From assembly GCA_020161245.1 (NCBI GenBank), contig JAIUOK010000015.1:21198-85197 (forward strand): DNA of 64,000 bases. The letters are read 5' to 3'. The notes beneath the pieces are model-generated. The model made no database searches. It saw only the letters and a program-made list of their open reading frames with translations, and was not told the origin of the DNA. A program made the position numbers and the translations under genes. Positions 9,996 to 19,254 of the stretch are shown here, piece after piece (the stretch's first letter is position 1; each line of letters starts with the position of its first letter). The stretch is from Actinomycetota bacterium (GTDB lineage: Bacteria; Actinomycetota; Actinomycetes; S36-B12; CAIYMF01).

Positions 9996-10415
9996 GTGAC
10001 CCCGGAGGAGCGCGCCGAGCTGGCCTGCCTGCGCCGCGCGCGCGACCTCATGGACCGCCGCTACGCCGAGCCCCTCGACGTCCCCGCGATGGCGCAGGCC
10101 GCCCTCATGTCGCCCGCGCACTTCTCGCGGCGCTTCAAGGCCGTCTACGGCGAGACCCCGTACGCGTACCTCATGACCCGCCGCATCGAGCGCGCCCAGG
10201 CCCTCCTGCGCCAGGGCATGTCGGTCACCGAGACGTGCATGGCCGTCGGGGCGACGTCGCTGGGCTCGTTCTCCTCGCGCTTCACCGAGATCGTCGGCGA
10301 GACGCCGTCGCAGTACCGCGCGCGCGACCACGCCGGCCTGCAGACGGTGCCGGAGTGCGTGGCCAAGGCCGGCCTGCGCCCCCAGCGCCGCCGAGCACCC
10401 GCTCTGGATGCGTGA
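9996..10415 (+). CDS. AraC-family transcriptional regulator, DNA-binding domain only
   Basis: A 139-aa protein made almost entirely of the AraC/XylS double helix-turn-helix domain: first HTH around MAQAALMSPAHFSRRFKAVY (about 32-51), second around VTETCMAVGATSLGSFSSRF (about 77-96), then GETPSQYR, the family end motif. It lacks a ligand-binding domain, so it is probably controlled by its level or by a partner. The next gene is a VOC protein, and short AraC regulators followed by a VOC gene are a frequent actinobacterial pair; regulation of that gene is inferred. The end of the ORF runs into a palindromic element. GTG start. Confidence 0.85.
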   Translation: MTPEERAELACLRRARDLMDRRYAEPLDVPAMAQAALMSPAHFSRRFKAVYGETPYAYLMTRRIERAQALLRQGMSVTETCMAVGATSLGSFSSRFTEIVGETPSQYRARDHAGLQTVPECVAKAGLRPQRRRAPALDA

Positions 10416-10447
10416 CGCGTCGGCATACCGACGCCTCACCCATCCAG
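10404..10447. repeat. Palindromic element, copy 1 (imperfect)
   Basis: Two 20-base arms (10404-10423 and 10428-10447) with two mismatches surround a CATA loop. The left arm begins CTGGATG. It overlaps the last codons of the AraC gene and lies upstream of the VOC gene. Its outer half (CTGGATG, then GTGA) matches the second copy at 10917-10968, so the two are related elements rather than chance hairpins. Confidence 0.7.
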
Positions 10448-10511
10448 ATCGAGCCCTTGCGAGCAGTTTCGGAGAAGCAGGGGGCGGGGCGCGAGGCCTA
10501 GGTTCGTCGTC

Positions 10512-10910
10512 ATGGCAGTCACGGTCTCCGCGATGTTCATCCCCGTCCACGACGCCGACGAGGCGCTGGCCTTCTACCGCGACGGGCTCGGGCTCGAGGT
10601 GCGGGGCGACGTGTCCGCGGGCGACCTGCGCTGGGTCACCGTCGGAGCGCCGGGCCAGGAGCTCGACGTCGTCCTCTTCCCGCCCGCGGGCGGCCGCTCG
10701 CAGACCGAGGCCGACGCGCTGCTCGGCCTGGTGACGCAGGGCTCGCTCCAGGCCGCGATCTTCAAGGCCGACGACCTCGACGCGACGTTCGAGAAGCTAC
10801 GGGCCTCGGGGGCCGAGGTGCTCGCGGAGCCGGCGTCGCAGCCCTGGGGCGCCCGCGACTGCGCCTTCCGCGACCCCTCGGGAAACCTCGTGCGCATCGC
10901 CCAGGCCTGA
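10512..10910 (+). CDS. VOC-family (glyoxalase/bleomycin resistance-like) protein
   Basis: A 132-aa single-copy vicinal-oxygen-chelate protein. It opens with MFIPVHDADEALAFYRDGLG, the usual first beta-alpha-beta module, and ends with PWGARDCAFRDPSGNLVRIAQ, the usual second module with the DPxGN turn. Metal-binding positions of glyoxalase I are only partly present, so the chemistry cannot be named; members include dioxygenases, isomerases and antibiotic-binding proteins. It follows a short AraC regulator and is flanked on both sides by related palindromes. ATG start follows the purine-rich GAAGCAGGGGGCGGGGC. Confidence 0.8.
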   Translation: MAVTVSAMFIPVHDADEALAFYRDGLGLEVRGDVSAGDLRWVTVGAPGQELDVVLFPPAGGRSQTEADALLGLVTQGSLQAAIFKADDLDATFEKLRASGAEVLAEPASQPWGARDCAFRDPSGNLVRIAQA

Positions 10911-10916
10911 CGTTCT

Positions 10917-10968
10917 CGCTCTGGATGGGTGAGCGACGCCTATAGCCGTCGCTCACCCATCCAGAGCG
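10917..10968. terminator. Palindromic element, copy 2; likely bidirectional terminator
   Basis: A perfect 22-base inverted repeat (10917-10938 and 10947-10968) with an 8-base loop. The arm reads CGCTCTGGATGGGTGAGCGA plus CG. It lies exactly between the convergent VOC and DUF58 genes, where a two-way terminator is expected. There is no T-run. The same core recurs in copy 1 before the VOC gene, so it may be a dispersed genomic repeat used as a terminator. Confidence 0.7.
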
Positions 10969-10970
10969 GG

Positions 10971-12266
10971 TCAGAGGCGGCCGGCGGCCTTGAGGGCGAG
11001 GTAGCGGTCGGCGAGGCGGGGGGCGAGCTCGTCGGGGCCGGCGTCGACGACCTCGACGCCGGCGCGGGCCAGCAGCGACGTCATCCGCTCGCGGTCGCCG
11101 ACGGCCTGGGACGCCGACGCCGCCTCGTACACGGCCGGGGCGTCGCCGCGCGACGCCGCGAGCTCGTCGAGGCGCCCGTCGCGGACCGAGGCGAGGACGA
11201 CGGTGTGGCGCTGGCCGAGCGCCGGCAGATAGGGCAGCAGCCCCTCGCGCAGCGCCGACGGCTCGAGGGCCGTGAGCAGGACGACCAGCGCGTGCTGGCG
11301 CATCCGGGCCGTGATCGCCGAGACCATCGCGTGCGCGTCGGTCTCGACCAGCATCGGCTCGACGTCGGCGAGCCCCTCCGACATCCGCACGAGGACGTCG
11401 GTCGGCGACGCGCCACGCACGTCGGCCCGCACCGCCCGGTCGAAGGCGAGCAGGTCGACGCGGTCGCCGGCCCGGGTGGCCAGCGCAGCGAGCAGGAACG
11501 CGGCGTCCATGGACGCGTCGAGGCGTGTGCCGTCGCCGACGCGGGCGGCCGAGGTGCGGGCGGTGTCGACCACGAGCAGCACCCGGCGGTCGCGCTCGGG
11601 CCGCCACGTGCGCACCATGACGTCGCTCGCGCGGGCCGTGGCGCGCCAGTCGATGGAGCGGACGTCGTCGCCCTCGACGTACTCGCGCAGCGAGTCGAAC
11701 TCGGTGCCCTGCCCGCGCACCATGACGGCGGTGCGGCCGTCGAGCTCGCGCAGCCGGGCCAGGCGCGAGGGCAGGTGCTTGCGCGACGGGAAGCCGGGCA
11801 GCACGCGCACGCCCCACGGCACCGCGTGCGACGCCTGGCGGCCGGCGAGGCGCAACGGACCCAGCGACCGGACCGTGACGAGGTCGGGGCGCCGCTCGCC
11901 GCGGCGCACGGGCTGCAGCACGGTGGTGATGCGGGTCGAGCGCTCGGGGTCGAGGTCGAGGCGGTGCCGGGTGATCGCGACGCCGGCGGTGGGGGCCCAC
12001 GCGTCGCGCAGGACGCCGACCACGCGGCGGCGCCCCTCGTTGCGCACGGCGAGCGTCACCTCGGCGCGCTCGCCGAGCCGCGTCGTCGTGTCGCCGCTGC
12101 GGGTGAGCCGCAGCGTCCGCGGCGAGCCGGCGAACAGCGCGTCGATGACGAGCACGACGACCAGCAGGGCGTTGACGGCGAGCACGCCCGGCACCGACCG
12201 CACGACGGCCGCGACGGGCGCCGTGAGGAGCAGCGCGAGCAGCGCCGCGCGGCCGGTGACGATCAT
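10971..12266 (-). CDS. DUF58 protein with von Willebrand-like domain
   Basis: A 431-aa protein of the DUF58 family. Two hydrophobic helices fill residues 5-45, so it is anchored in the membrane with the rest in the cytoplasm. The defining motif EFDSLREYVEGDDVRSIDW is at about 190-208, followed by a degenerate von Willebrand A fold (LLVVDTARTS). Members work with MoxR AAA+ ATPases, as here, where moxR lies 19 bases upstream. The complex is thought to act as a chaperone or in metal-cofactor or cell-envelope maturation; the exact role is unknown. The ATG at 12266 was chosen because it begins the first membrane helix; the open frame extends further upstream into moxR. Confidence 0.85.
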   Translation of the reverse strand: MIVTGRAALLALLLTAPVAAVVRSVPGVLAVNALLVVVLVIDALFAGSPRTLRLTRSGDTTTRLGERAEVTLAVRNEGRRRVVGVLRDAWAPTAGVAITRHRLDLDPERSTRITTVLQPVRRGERRPDLVTVRSLGPLRLAGRQASHAVPWGVRVLPGFPSRKHLPSRLARLRELDGRTAVMVRGQGTEFDSLREYVEGDDVRSIDWRATARASDVMVRTWRPERDRRVLLVVDTARTSAARVGDGTRLDASMDAAFLLAALATRAGDRVDLLAFDRAVRADVRGASPTDVLVRMSEGLADVEPMLVETDAHAMVSAITARMRQHALVVLLTALEPSALREGLLPYLPALGQRHTVVLASVRDGRLDELAASRGDAPAVYEAASASQAVGDRERMTSLLARAGVEVVDAGPDELAPRLADRYLALKAAGRL

Positions 12267-12285
12267 GGACGGGCTCCCTGACGGG

Positions 12286-13256
<971 letters not shown>

Positions 13257-13260
<4 letters not shown>

Positions 13261-14432
13261 GAGCGGCGCACCTCGTCCTCCAGGGTGTCGAGCGCATCTG
13301 CGAGCCGGGTCAGGCCCGCGTCGTCGAGCGGTGTGCCGCCCGGCGCGAGCAGCGCCGTCACGGCGGAGCTGTCGCGGCCCGTGCGGGCGACGACAGCGGG
13401 CACGACCTCGTCGAGGCCGGCGTTGCGGGGGAGCCCGAGCAGGCTCCGGAGGCGCACCGTCGTGCGGTCGCGCAGCACGGCCGCCGCGCGGTCGCGGGCG
13501 CCGGCGCGGCGGTAGAGCCGCGCGCGCCCCTCGACGGTCTCGGTGGCGCGCACGACGACGGGCAGCGGCTCGACCACGACGCGGCCGAGGCGGCGGCCGC
13601 GCCACCACACGACGACGAGCACGGCGGCGGCGATCTGCAGCAGTGCGATGCCCACCCACGGCGGCACGAGGTCGCTCACCGACGGGGGCTCCTCGCTGCT
13701 GCCGGCCTGCAGCGGGTCGTTGAACGACGGCAGCCACCACACCAGCGTGCTGTCGCGGCCGAGCACGTTCATGCCGAGGGCCGCGTTGCCCGAGTCGGCG
13801 AGCTTGTCGTTGGTGAGCAGCGTGCCGTTGCCGATGAGGGTGGCGCCGAGCTTGCCGGGGCTGCCGTCGTCGGGGCGGTCCGCCACGAGGCCGTTCCAGC
13901 AGATCCTGGCCGCGGGATCGGTCGAGGTGTAGTGGACGCCCTGGTCGACCAGGGGCCCGACGCGCTCGGCGATGTCCCAGGTGCAGCCGGGCGGCACCTC
14001 GTCCTCGCCGCCGCCGAACGAGCCCTCGGCCCAGCCGACGATCGCGGTCTCGCTGCCGGGCACGCCGCCGACGACGACCACGTGGTCGGGCGTGCGCTGC
14101 AGCGCCTCGTCGCGCATCTCCGGGCTCAGCGGGGCGAGGTCGGCGGCGATGAGCAGCGTGGTCGTCCCGTCGGCCTGGTACAGCGCCTCGAACGCCTGCT
14201 GCGCGGTGGTCACCCGGACGACGTCGACGCCCTGCTCGCGCAGCAGCGCCGCGAGGGCGCCCGAGCCGCGCGGGTCGGCGGCGTCAGGGTCGAGGTACCC
14301 GCGTGTGCCCCGGCTCTGCGCGAGCGCGAGCAGCAGCGACACGGCCAGGACGACGACGACGAGGATGACCGGCCCGCGTGCGCGCCGCACCCGCTGCCGC
14401 GCATCGGGCGTGACGACGACGTCGGCGCTCAC
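13257..14432 (-). CDS. DUF4350 membrane protein
   Basis: A 391-aa protein with a transmembrane helix at each end of its extracytoplasmic domain (about 20-40 and 264-284). The middle part has the DUF4350 features: DPRGSGALAALLREQGVDV near residue 50 and a GATase-like or Rossmann-like core including TTLLIAADLAPLSPEM. The C-terminal cytoplasmic part is helical and Arg-rich. Function is unknown. The gene always travels with DUF4129, MoxR and DUF58 in actinobacteria, suggesting one complex at the membrane. GTG start overlapping the DUF4129 stop by four bases; the C-terminal stop overlaps the moxR start. Confidence 0.8.
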
Positions 14433-15106
14433 CGCGGCACCGCCAGGGGCGTGTCGCTGCCGTCGGACGCGTCGCCGGGACGCGCGCGGCGCACGGCGTC
14501 GTCGGCCCTCACGACGCGCTCGTAGGCGCCGGCGTCGGCCGTGCGGCCGCCGTACCAGACGTCGTCGAAGACGCGTGCTGCCTCGCGCACCTCTCGGGCC
14601 GCCGAGGGGAGCGCGGCAGCGGTGTCGCGCGCGATCTCGTCGGCCGTGCGGCCGGGGCGCGCGTCGACGAGGTCGCGCTCCTCGACGTCGCGGAACAGGG
14701 CGCGCAGCCGCTCGCGCACCGCCTCGGCGTAGGCCCCAGAGGCCGCGAGCCGCTCGGCCTCCGCCCGGTGGTCGCGGGCCGAGCGCTCCGCGCCCTCGAA
14801 CAGCGACGGCGCGGACGACCGCGACAGCGTTCCGGTGCGGCGCCGGACGGCGATGGCCACGAGCACCAGCAGGACGACGACGCCGGCGAGCCCGAGCCAG
14901 CCCAGCGGCGACACCGAGCCCGCGAAGTCGAGCGCGTCGCTCACGCGGTCGATCAGCCACTGGATGGCCCGTTCGATCAGCCCCGGCTCCTCGCGGCGGT
15001 ACTCGGGATTGAGCAGCTCGAGCCGCGCCAGCCGCTGGGCCTCCTCGCGGTCGATGACGACCGGGACGTCGAGGGGCACCCGGGCGGCGACGGAGAGCGG
15101 CAGCAT
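14429..15106 (-). CDS. DUF4129 membrane protein
   Basis: A 225-aa protein with one clear transmembrane helix (LGWLGLAGVVVLLVLVAIAV, about 68-87). The N-terminal part is outside and contains LLNPEYRREEPGLIERAIQW. The cytoplasmic C-terminal domain has the DUF4129 signature: SGAYAEAVRERLRALFRDV, then RPGRTADEIARD and FDDVWYGGR. Function is unknown; it is the conserved partner of DUF4350, MoxR and DUF58. Its start overlaps the stop of the upstream gene by a single base, which fits one operon transcribed from the gap before mtrA. Confidence 0.82.
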   Translation of the reverse strand: MLPLSVAARVPLDVPVVIDREEAQRLARLELLNPEYRREEPGLIERAIQWLIDRVSDALDFAGSVSPLGWLGLAGVVVLLVLVAIAVRRRTGTLSRSSAPSLFEGAERSARDHRAEAERLAASGAYAEAVRERLRALFRDVEERDLVDARPGRTADEIARDTAAALPSAAREVREAARVFDDVWYGGRTADAGAYERVVRADDAVRRARPGDASDGSDTPLAVPR

Positions 15107-16467
15107 CAGGCCCCGGACGCTGCGGCCCGCTGCAGCTCGAGGTCGAGCGCCTCACGGCGGATGCGGCGGTCGATGTAGAGCAGCGAGGTGACGCCGGCGA
15201 GGAAGGGCAGCGTCACGATCGTCGTGATGAGGGTGGCCAGGCCGGAGCTGAGCGCGAGCGAGAGCACGACGAGATCCGGGTTGAGCGCCGGGATGAGCCC
15301 CGCGATGAACGAGACGGGGAAGGCCAGTACCTGCCCGATGATCGCGGCCAGCACCGAGGCGAGCAGCGAGATGCCGAACGTGCGCCACCAGCCGCCGGAC
15401 ACGAGGGTCCACGACCGGCGCATCGACTCGATCACGCCGACGCGCTCGAGGATCAGCGCCGGCGGCGCGAGCAGCAGTTTGACCCAGACCCAGACCGTGG
15501 CGGCGATCGCAGCGAGTGCGAGGGCGAAGGCCACCAGGCCCGCCAGCAGGCCGTCCACGTTGCTGAGCGCCAGGGTGATGAGCACGGTCACGGCGATGCC
15601 GCCGCCGATCACCAGGCCGGTCACGAGCGAGACGAGCAGGGTGACGCCGAGCAGCGCCCAGAACCGGGGCTTGATGCGGGTCCAGGCGTCGCGGGTGGTG
15701 ACGCGCCTGCCGAGGACGGCCTGCGACATCACGACGGTGAGCATCCCCGTCGCGATCAGCTGCAGGACGAACAGCACACCGGTCGACACCAGCGAGGCGC
15801 CGAGCAGGCCGGCCACCGAGCTGATGGCCGCCTCCTCGTCGATCGGCGCGTTGGGGTCGCTGAGGATCGTCGAGAAGCCGCCGCCGAAGACGAGCAGCGC
15901 GAGGGTCTGGATCACGGCGCCGATGAGGGCGACGACGGTGGCGATGCCGAGCACGGTGCGCGGGTCGCGGCGGATGTAGCTGATGGCGCCGTCGAGGATC
16001 TCGCCGAGGCCGAGCGGGCGCAGCGGCACGACGCCGGGCTTGGGCGCCTGCGGCACCGCGCCCCATCCGCCGACTCCGGGGAGCGCCTGGCCGGTCCACT
16101 GCGGCTGGCCCCAGGCGGCCCCTGCGGGTGCCGGGGCGGCCGGGCCCTGACCGGGGGCCGGGGGCGGCGGCGCGCCGGCCGGCGAGTTCCACGTCGGCGC
16201 GGCTGCGGGCGGAGGGGGCGGGGGCGCGCCGCCCGGGGAGTTCCACGCGGGCGGGGGAGGCGGGGCCGACGGCGCGGCCGGTGTCGACCACGAGGGCGGC
16301 GGGGCAGGCGCCGGGGGCGCGGGCGCGGGCGGCACGAGGGGGTCGACCGAGGTGGGCTGCTCGCCCAGGCGCACGGTGTCGGGGTCGGGGCGGACCTGCT
16401 CGGTGGGCCGCTCGATCCACGAGGTGGGGCTCTCGTCCCCGCCCGGCGCCTCGTCGTCCTGGCTCAC
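15106..16467 (-). CDS. GDPD-type membrane-domain protein with proline-rich head
   Basis: A protein of about 453 aa. The first 180 residues are extremely Pro/Ala/Gly-rich with repeated words such as WNSPAGAPPPP and WNSPGGAPPPPP, so likely an unstructured cytoplasmic head. The rest matches the membrane domain found in actinobacterial glycerophosphodiester phosphodiesterases: PLGLGEILDGAISYIRRDPR followed by six hydrophobic segments and an ending YIDRRIRREALDLELQRAA. No catalytic GDPD barrel is present. It heads the DUF4129-DUF4350-MoxR-DUF58 operon and is divergent from mtrA. The start is uncertain: I used the GTG giving VSQDDEAPGG, but the frame stays open far upstream. Confidence 0.72.
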   Translation of the reverse strand: MSQDDEAPGGDESPTSWIERPTEQVRPDPDTVRLGEQPTSVDPLVPPAPAPPAPAPPPSWSTPAAPSAPPPPPAWNSPGGAPPPPPPAAAPTWNSPAGAPPPPAPGQGPAAPAPAGAAWGQPQWTGQALPGVGGWGAVPQAPKPGVVPLRPLGLGEILDGAISYIRRDPRTVLGIATVVALIGAVIQTLALLVFGGGFSTILSDPNAPIDEEAAISSVAGLLGASLVSTGVLFVLQLIATGMLTVVMSQAVLGRRVTTRDAWTRIKPRFWALLGVTLLVSLVTGLVIGGGIAVTVLITLALSNVDGLLAGLVAFALALAAIAATVWVWVKLLLAPPALILERVGVIESMRRSWTLVSGGWWRTFGISLLASVLAAIIGQVLAFPVSFIAGLIPALNPDLVVLSLALSSGLATLITTIVTLPFLAGVTSLLYIDRRIRREALDLELQRAAASGA

Positions 16468-16844
16468 ATCGGTCCCGTCTGCCGGCCCCGGCCCGGTGCC
16501 GGGGTCCCCCTGGAGATCGTGCCATGCGGCACCGGCCGGGGCCCGGCATCGGACGCGCGCGCCACCCGCGCGGGCGCGCGGAACCCCGGTGCGCGCTCCT
16601 GCGTCCGACCTCCAGCGCCCGCACCCAGGCGCTGCACTGCGCCGCGCGGGACGGCCGCCCCCCGGAAGGGCCGGCCGGCGCGGCACGGACCGGACCGGTC
16701 CGTCGCAGCGGCCGGCCCCGACCCCTGGCCGGCCGCTGCGACCGGTCCGACGTTGCGGTGGCTGCACCGGGCGCGACACGATCGGGGCGCGCCGGGGGCG
16801 CAGGGCGCCGCGCGGCGCCCGCGGACGAGGAGACGAGTGGGACC
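16468..16844. promoter_or_regulatory. Divergent intergenic region before mtrA, with a strong inverted repeat
   Basis: This 377-base gap separates the minus-strand membrane operon from mtrA and must hold promoters for both, but I see no convincing -35/-10 pair. Its clearest feature is a perfect 16-base inverted repeat, 16702-16717 and 16727-16742, with a 9-base loop and arm GTCGCAGCGGCCGGCC. It is about 100 bases upstream of the mtrA ATG. Several other GC palindromes occur, including ACCGGACCGGTCCG just before it. A purine stretch (GAGGAGACGAG) before the ATG serves as the ribosome site. Confidence 0.5.
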
Positions 16845-17531
16845 ATGAGCGACGTGAAGGGACGCGTGCTCGTCGTCGACGACGACACCGCGCTGGCCGA
16901 GATGCTCGGCATCGTGCTGCGCGCGGAGGGCTTCGAGCCGCTGTTCTGCGCCGACGGCGCGAAGGCGCTCGCCGCGTTCCGCGAGGCCAAGCCCGATCTC
17001 GTCCTGCTCGACCTCATGCTCCCCGGCCGCGACGGCATCGACGTATGCCGGTCGATCCGCGCCGAGTCCGGCGTGCCGATCGTCATGCTGACCGCCAAGA
17101 CCGACACGGTCGACGTCGTCCTCGGTCTCGAGTCCGGCGCCGACGACTACGTGGTCAAGCCGTTCAAGCCCAAGGAGCTCGTCGCCCGGGTTCGCACGCG
17201 GCTGCGCCGCACCGAGCCGCCCGGCCAGGAGAGCCTGACCATCGGCGACCTCACCATCGACGTCGCCGGCCACGCGGTGAAGCGGGACGGGGTGCCGATC
17301 GCCCTCACGCCGCTCGAGTTCGACCTGCTCGCCGCGCTGGCGCGCAAGCCGTGGCAGGTGTTCACCCGCGAGGTGCTGCTGCAGGAGGTCTGGGGCTACC
17401 GCCACGCCGCCGACACCCGCCTGGTCAACGTCCACGTGCAGCGGCTGCGCTCCAAGATCGAGCACGACCCCGAGCGCCCGCAGATCGTCGTCACCGTGCG
17501 CGGCGTCGGCTACAAGGCCGGCCCGTCCTGA
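16845..17531 (+). CDS. mtrA: Response regulator MtrA (OmpR/PhoB family)
   Basis: A 228-aa two-component response regulator. The receiver domain has acidic residues VVDDD (10-14), the phosphoacceptor Asp at residue 56 in LLDLMLPG, Thr in MLTAK and Lys in VKPFKP. The C-terminal winged helix includes LTPLEFDLLAALARKP and RLVNVHVQRLRSKIE, ending VRGVGYKAG. In actinobacteria MtrA controls cell-wall, division and osmoprotection genes and is essential in mycobacteria. Its sensor mtrB and the accessory lipoprotein lpqB follow directly, as in the family. The ATG was chosen because it begins MSDVKGRVLVVDDD; longer in-frame extension is unrelated low-complexity sequence. Confidence 0.97.
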   Translation: MSDVKGRVLVVDDDTALAEMLGIVLRAEGFEPLFCADGAKALAAFREAKPDLVLLDLMLPGRDGIDVCRSIRAESGVPIVMLTAKTDTVDVVLGLESGADDYVVKPFKPKELVARVRTRLRRTEPPGQESLTIGDLTIDVAGHAVKRDGVPIALTPLEFDLLAALARKPWQVFTREVLLQEVWGYRHAADTRLVNVHVQRLRSKIEHDPERPQIVVTVRGVGYKAGPS

Positions 17532-17547
17532 CCTCTGACGTGATCGC

Positions 17548-19254
17548 ATGAGCTCCTGGTCGGCCGCGTGGTCGCGCGCAGCGGCCGCCGTCGACCGGCC
17601 GCTCGGCGCGTGGCGCCGTTCCGTGTCGCTGCGCGTCGTCGCCACGACGATGGCGCTCTCGCTCGTCGTCGTCGCGATCGTCGGCCTGCTGCTGGTCAAC
17701 TCCATCAACGGCGGGCTGCTCGCCGCCAAGGAGCAGTCGGCGCTCGTCGAGGCCACCGCCGGCACGTCCGAGGCGCAGAGCCTCATGGACGCCGCCGACA
17801 CCGGCCCCACCACGCCGTCGCCCTCGCGGCTCGTCGACTCCGTCACCGGCGGCCTGCTCGCCCGAGCCGGCAGCCCGGGCCGCGTCGTCGCCCTGCTGGC
17901 CTCCCCGCCGGAGCGCGGCGAGACGCCCGAGCGCATCGGTGTGGCCGGCGGCGGCCCGGGCGGCGACATCTCCGAGGCCAGCATCCCCGTGTCGCTGCGC
18001 GAGGCCGTGCAGCGCGACAGCCGGCAGTCGTGGACCTACACCGAGATCCTCTACACCAACGGCGCCACCGTGCCCGGCCTCGTCGTCGGGGCCCCGCTGT
18101 CGGTGCCGGGCGCAGGGCAGTACGAGCTGTACTACCTGTTCCCCCTCACCGAGGAGCAGGAGACGCTGCAGCTGGTGCAGCGGGCGGTGCTCGTCGTCGC
18201 CGTGCTGCTCGTGCTCATGCTCGCGGGTATCGCCTACCTCGTGACCCGCCAGGTCGTCTCGCCCGTCCGCGTCGCCGCGCGCACGGCGGAGAAGTTCTCG
18301 GCGGGCCAGCTGACCGAGCGGATGAGCGTCCGCGGCGAGGACGACCTCGCGAAGCTCGCGACGTCGTTCAACGACATGGCCTCGAACCTGCAGACGCAGA
18401 TCACGCGCCTCGAGCAGCTCTCGCGCGTGCAGCAGCGGTTCGTCTCCGACGTCTCCCACGAGCTGCGGACGCCGCTGACCACCGTGCGCATGGCGGCCGA
18501 CGTCCTCTACGAGGCGCGCGCCGAGCTCGACCCCGCCGCCGAGCGCAGCGCCGAGCTGCTGCAGAACCAGCTCGACCGGTTCGAGTCGCTGCTGGCCGAC
18601 CTGCTCGAGATCAGCCGCTTCGACGCCGGTGCCGCCGTGCTCGACGCCGACCCGGTTGACCTGCGCGTCCTCGTCGAGCGCGCGGTCGAGGCCGCCGCCC
18701 CGCTCGCCGAGCGCAAGCAGACCGAGGTCGTCGTCACCGCGCCGGAGCGCGTGTGCCTCGTGGAGGCCGACGCCCGCCGCATCGACCGCGTCCTGCGCAA
18801 CCTCGTCGTCAACGCCATCGAGCACGGCGAGGGCCGGCCCGTCGAGGTCGCCGTCGCGTGCAACGAGGAGGCCGTCGCGGTGACCGTCCGCGACCACGGC
18901 GTCGGCCTCAAGCCCGGCGAGTCGTCCCTGGTGTTCAACCGGTTCTGGCGCGCCGACCCGGCGCGCGCCCGCACCACCGGCGGCACCGGCCTCGGCCTGT
19001 CGATCTCGCTCGAGGACGTGCGGCTGCACGGCGGCTGGCTGCAGGCCTGGGGCGCCCCCGGCGACGGCGCGAGCTTCCGGATGACCCTGCCCAGCACGGT
19101 GGGCGGCTCGATGACGTCGTCGCCGCTGCCGCTCGAGCCCGCCGACGCCGGCGGCCGCGGCGGCGGCCCGCTGCGCCCCTACCGAGCGCCCCTGCGCGAG
19201 CCCGAGACATCTGCCGCCGTGCCCACCGCCGCGAACGAGGGAGGCGCGTCGTGA
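17548..19254 (+). CDS. mtrB: Sensor histidine kinase MtrB
   Basis: A 568-aa membrane sensor. Transmembrane helices are at about 33-56 and 208-230 and enclose an extracytoplasmic sensor domain; a HAMP domain follows (about 230-285). The dimerisation/phosphoacceptor helix has VSDVSHELRTPLT with the autophosphorylated His at residue 304. The ATPase domain shows the N box (LRNLVVNAIEHGEG), G1 (DHGVGLK) and G2 (GGTGLGLSISLEDVRLHGG). The C-terminal tail of about 60 residues is Pro/Gly-rich. It pairs with MtrA 16 bases upstream and overlaps lpqB by four bases, giving the canonical mtrA-mtrB-lpqB operon. Confidence 0.96.
   Translation: MSSWSAAWSRAAAAVDRPLGAWRRSVSLRVVATTMALSLVVVAIVGLLLVNSINGGLLAAKEQSALVEATAGTSEAQSLMDAADTGPTTPSPSRLVDSVTGGLLARAGSPGRVVALLASPPERGETPERIGVAGGGPGGDISEASIPVSLREAVQRDSRQSWTYTEILYTNGATVPGLVVGAPLSVPGAGQYELYYLFPLTEEQETLQLVQRAVLVVAVLLVLMLAGIAYLVTRQVVSPVRVAARTAEKFSAGQLTERMSVRGEDDLAKLATSFNDMASNLQTQITRLEQLSRVQQRFVSDVSHELRTPLTTVRMAADVLYEARAELDPAAERSAELLQNQLDRFESLLADLLEISRFDAGAAVLDADPVDLRVLVERAVEAAAPLAERKQTEVVVTAPERVCLVEADARRIDRVLRNLVVNAIEHGEGRPVEVAVACNEEAVAVTVRDHGVGLKPGESSLVFNRFWRADPARARTTGGTGLGLSISLEDVRLHGGWLQAWGAPGDGASFRMTLPSTVGGSMTSSPLPLEPADAGGRGGGPLRPYRAPLREPETSAAVPTAANEGGAS

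Noticed and set aside
10929..12281. Long plus-strand frames opposite the DUF58/MoxR genes
   Set aside because: DUF58 and MoxR have clear motifs on the minus strand; the plus frames are shadows.
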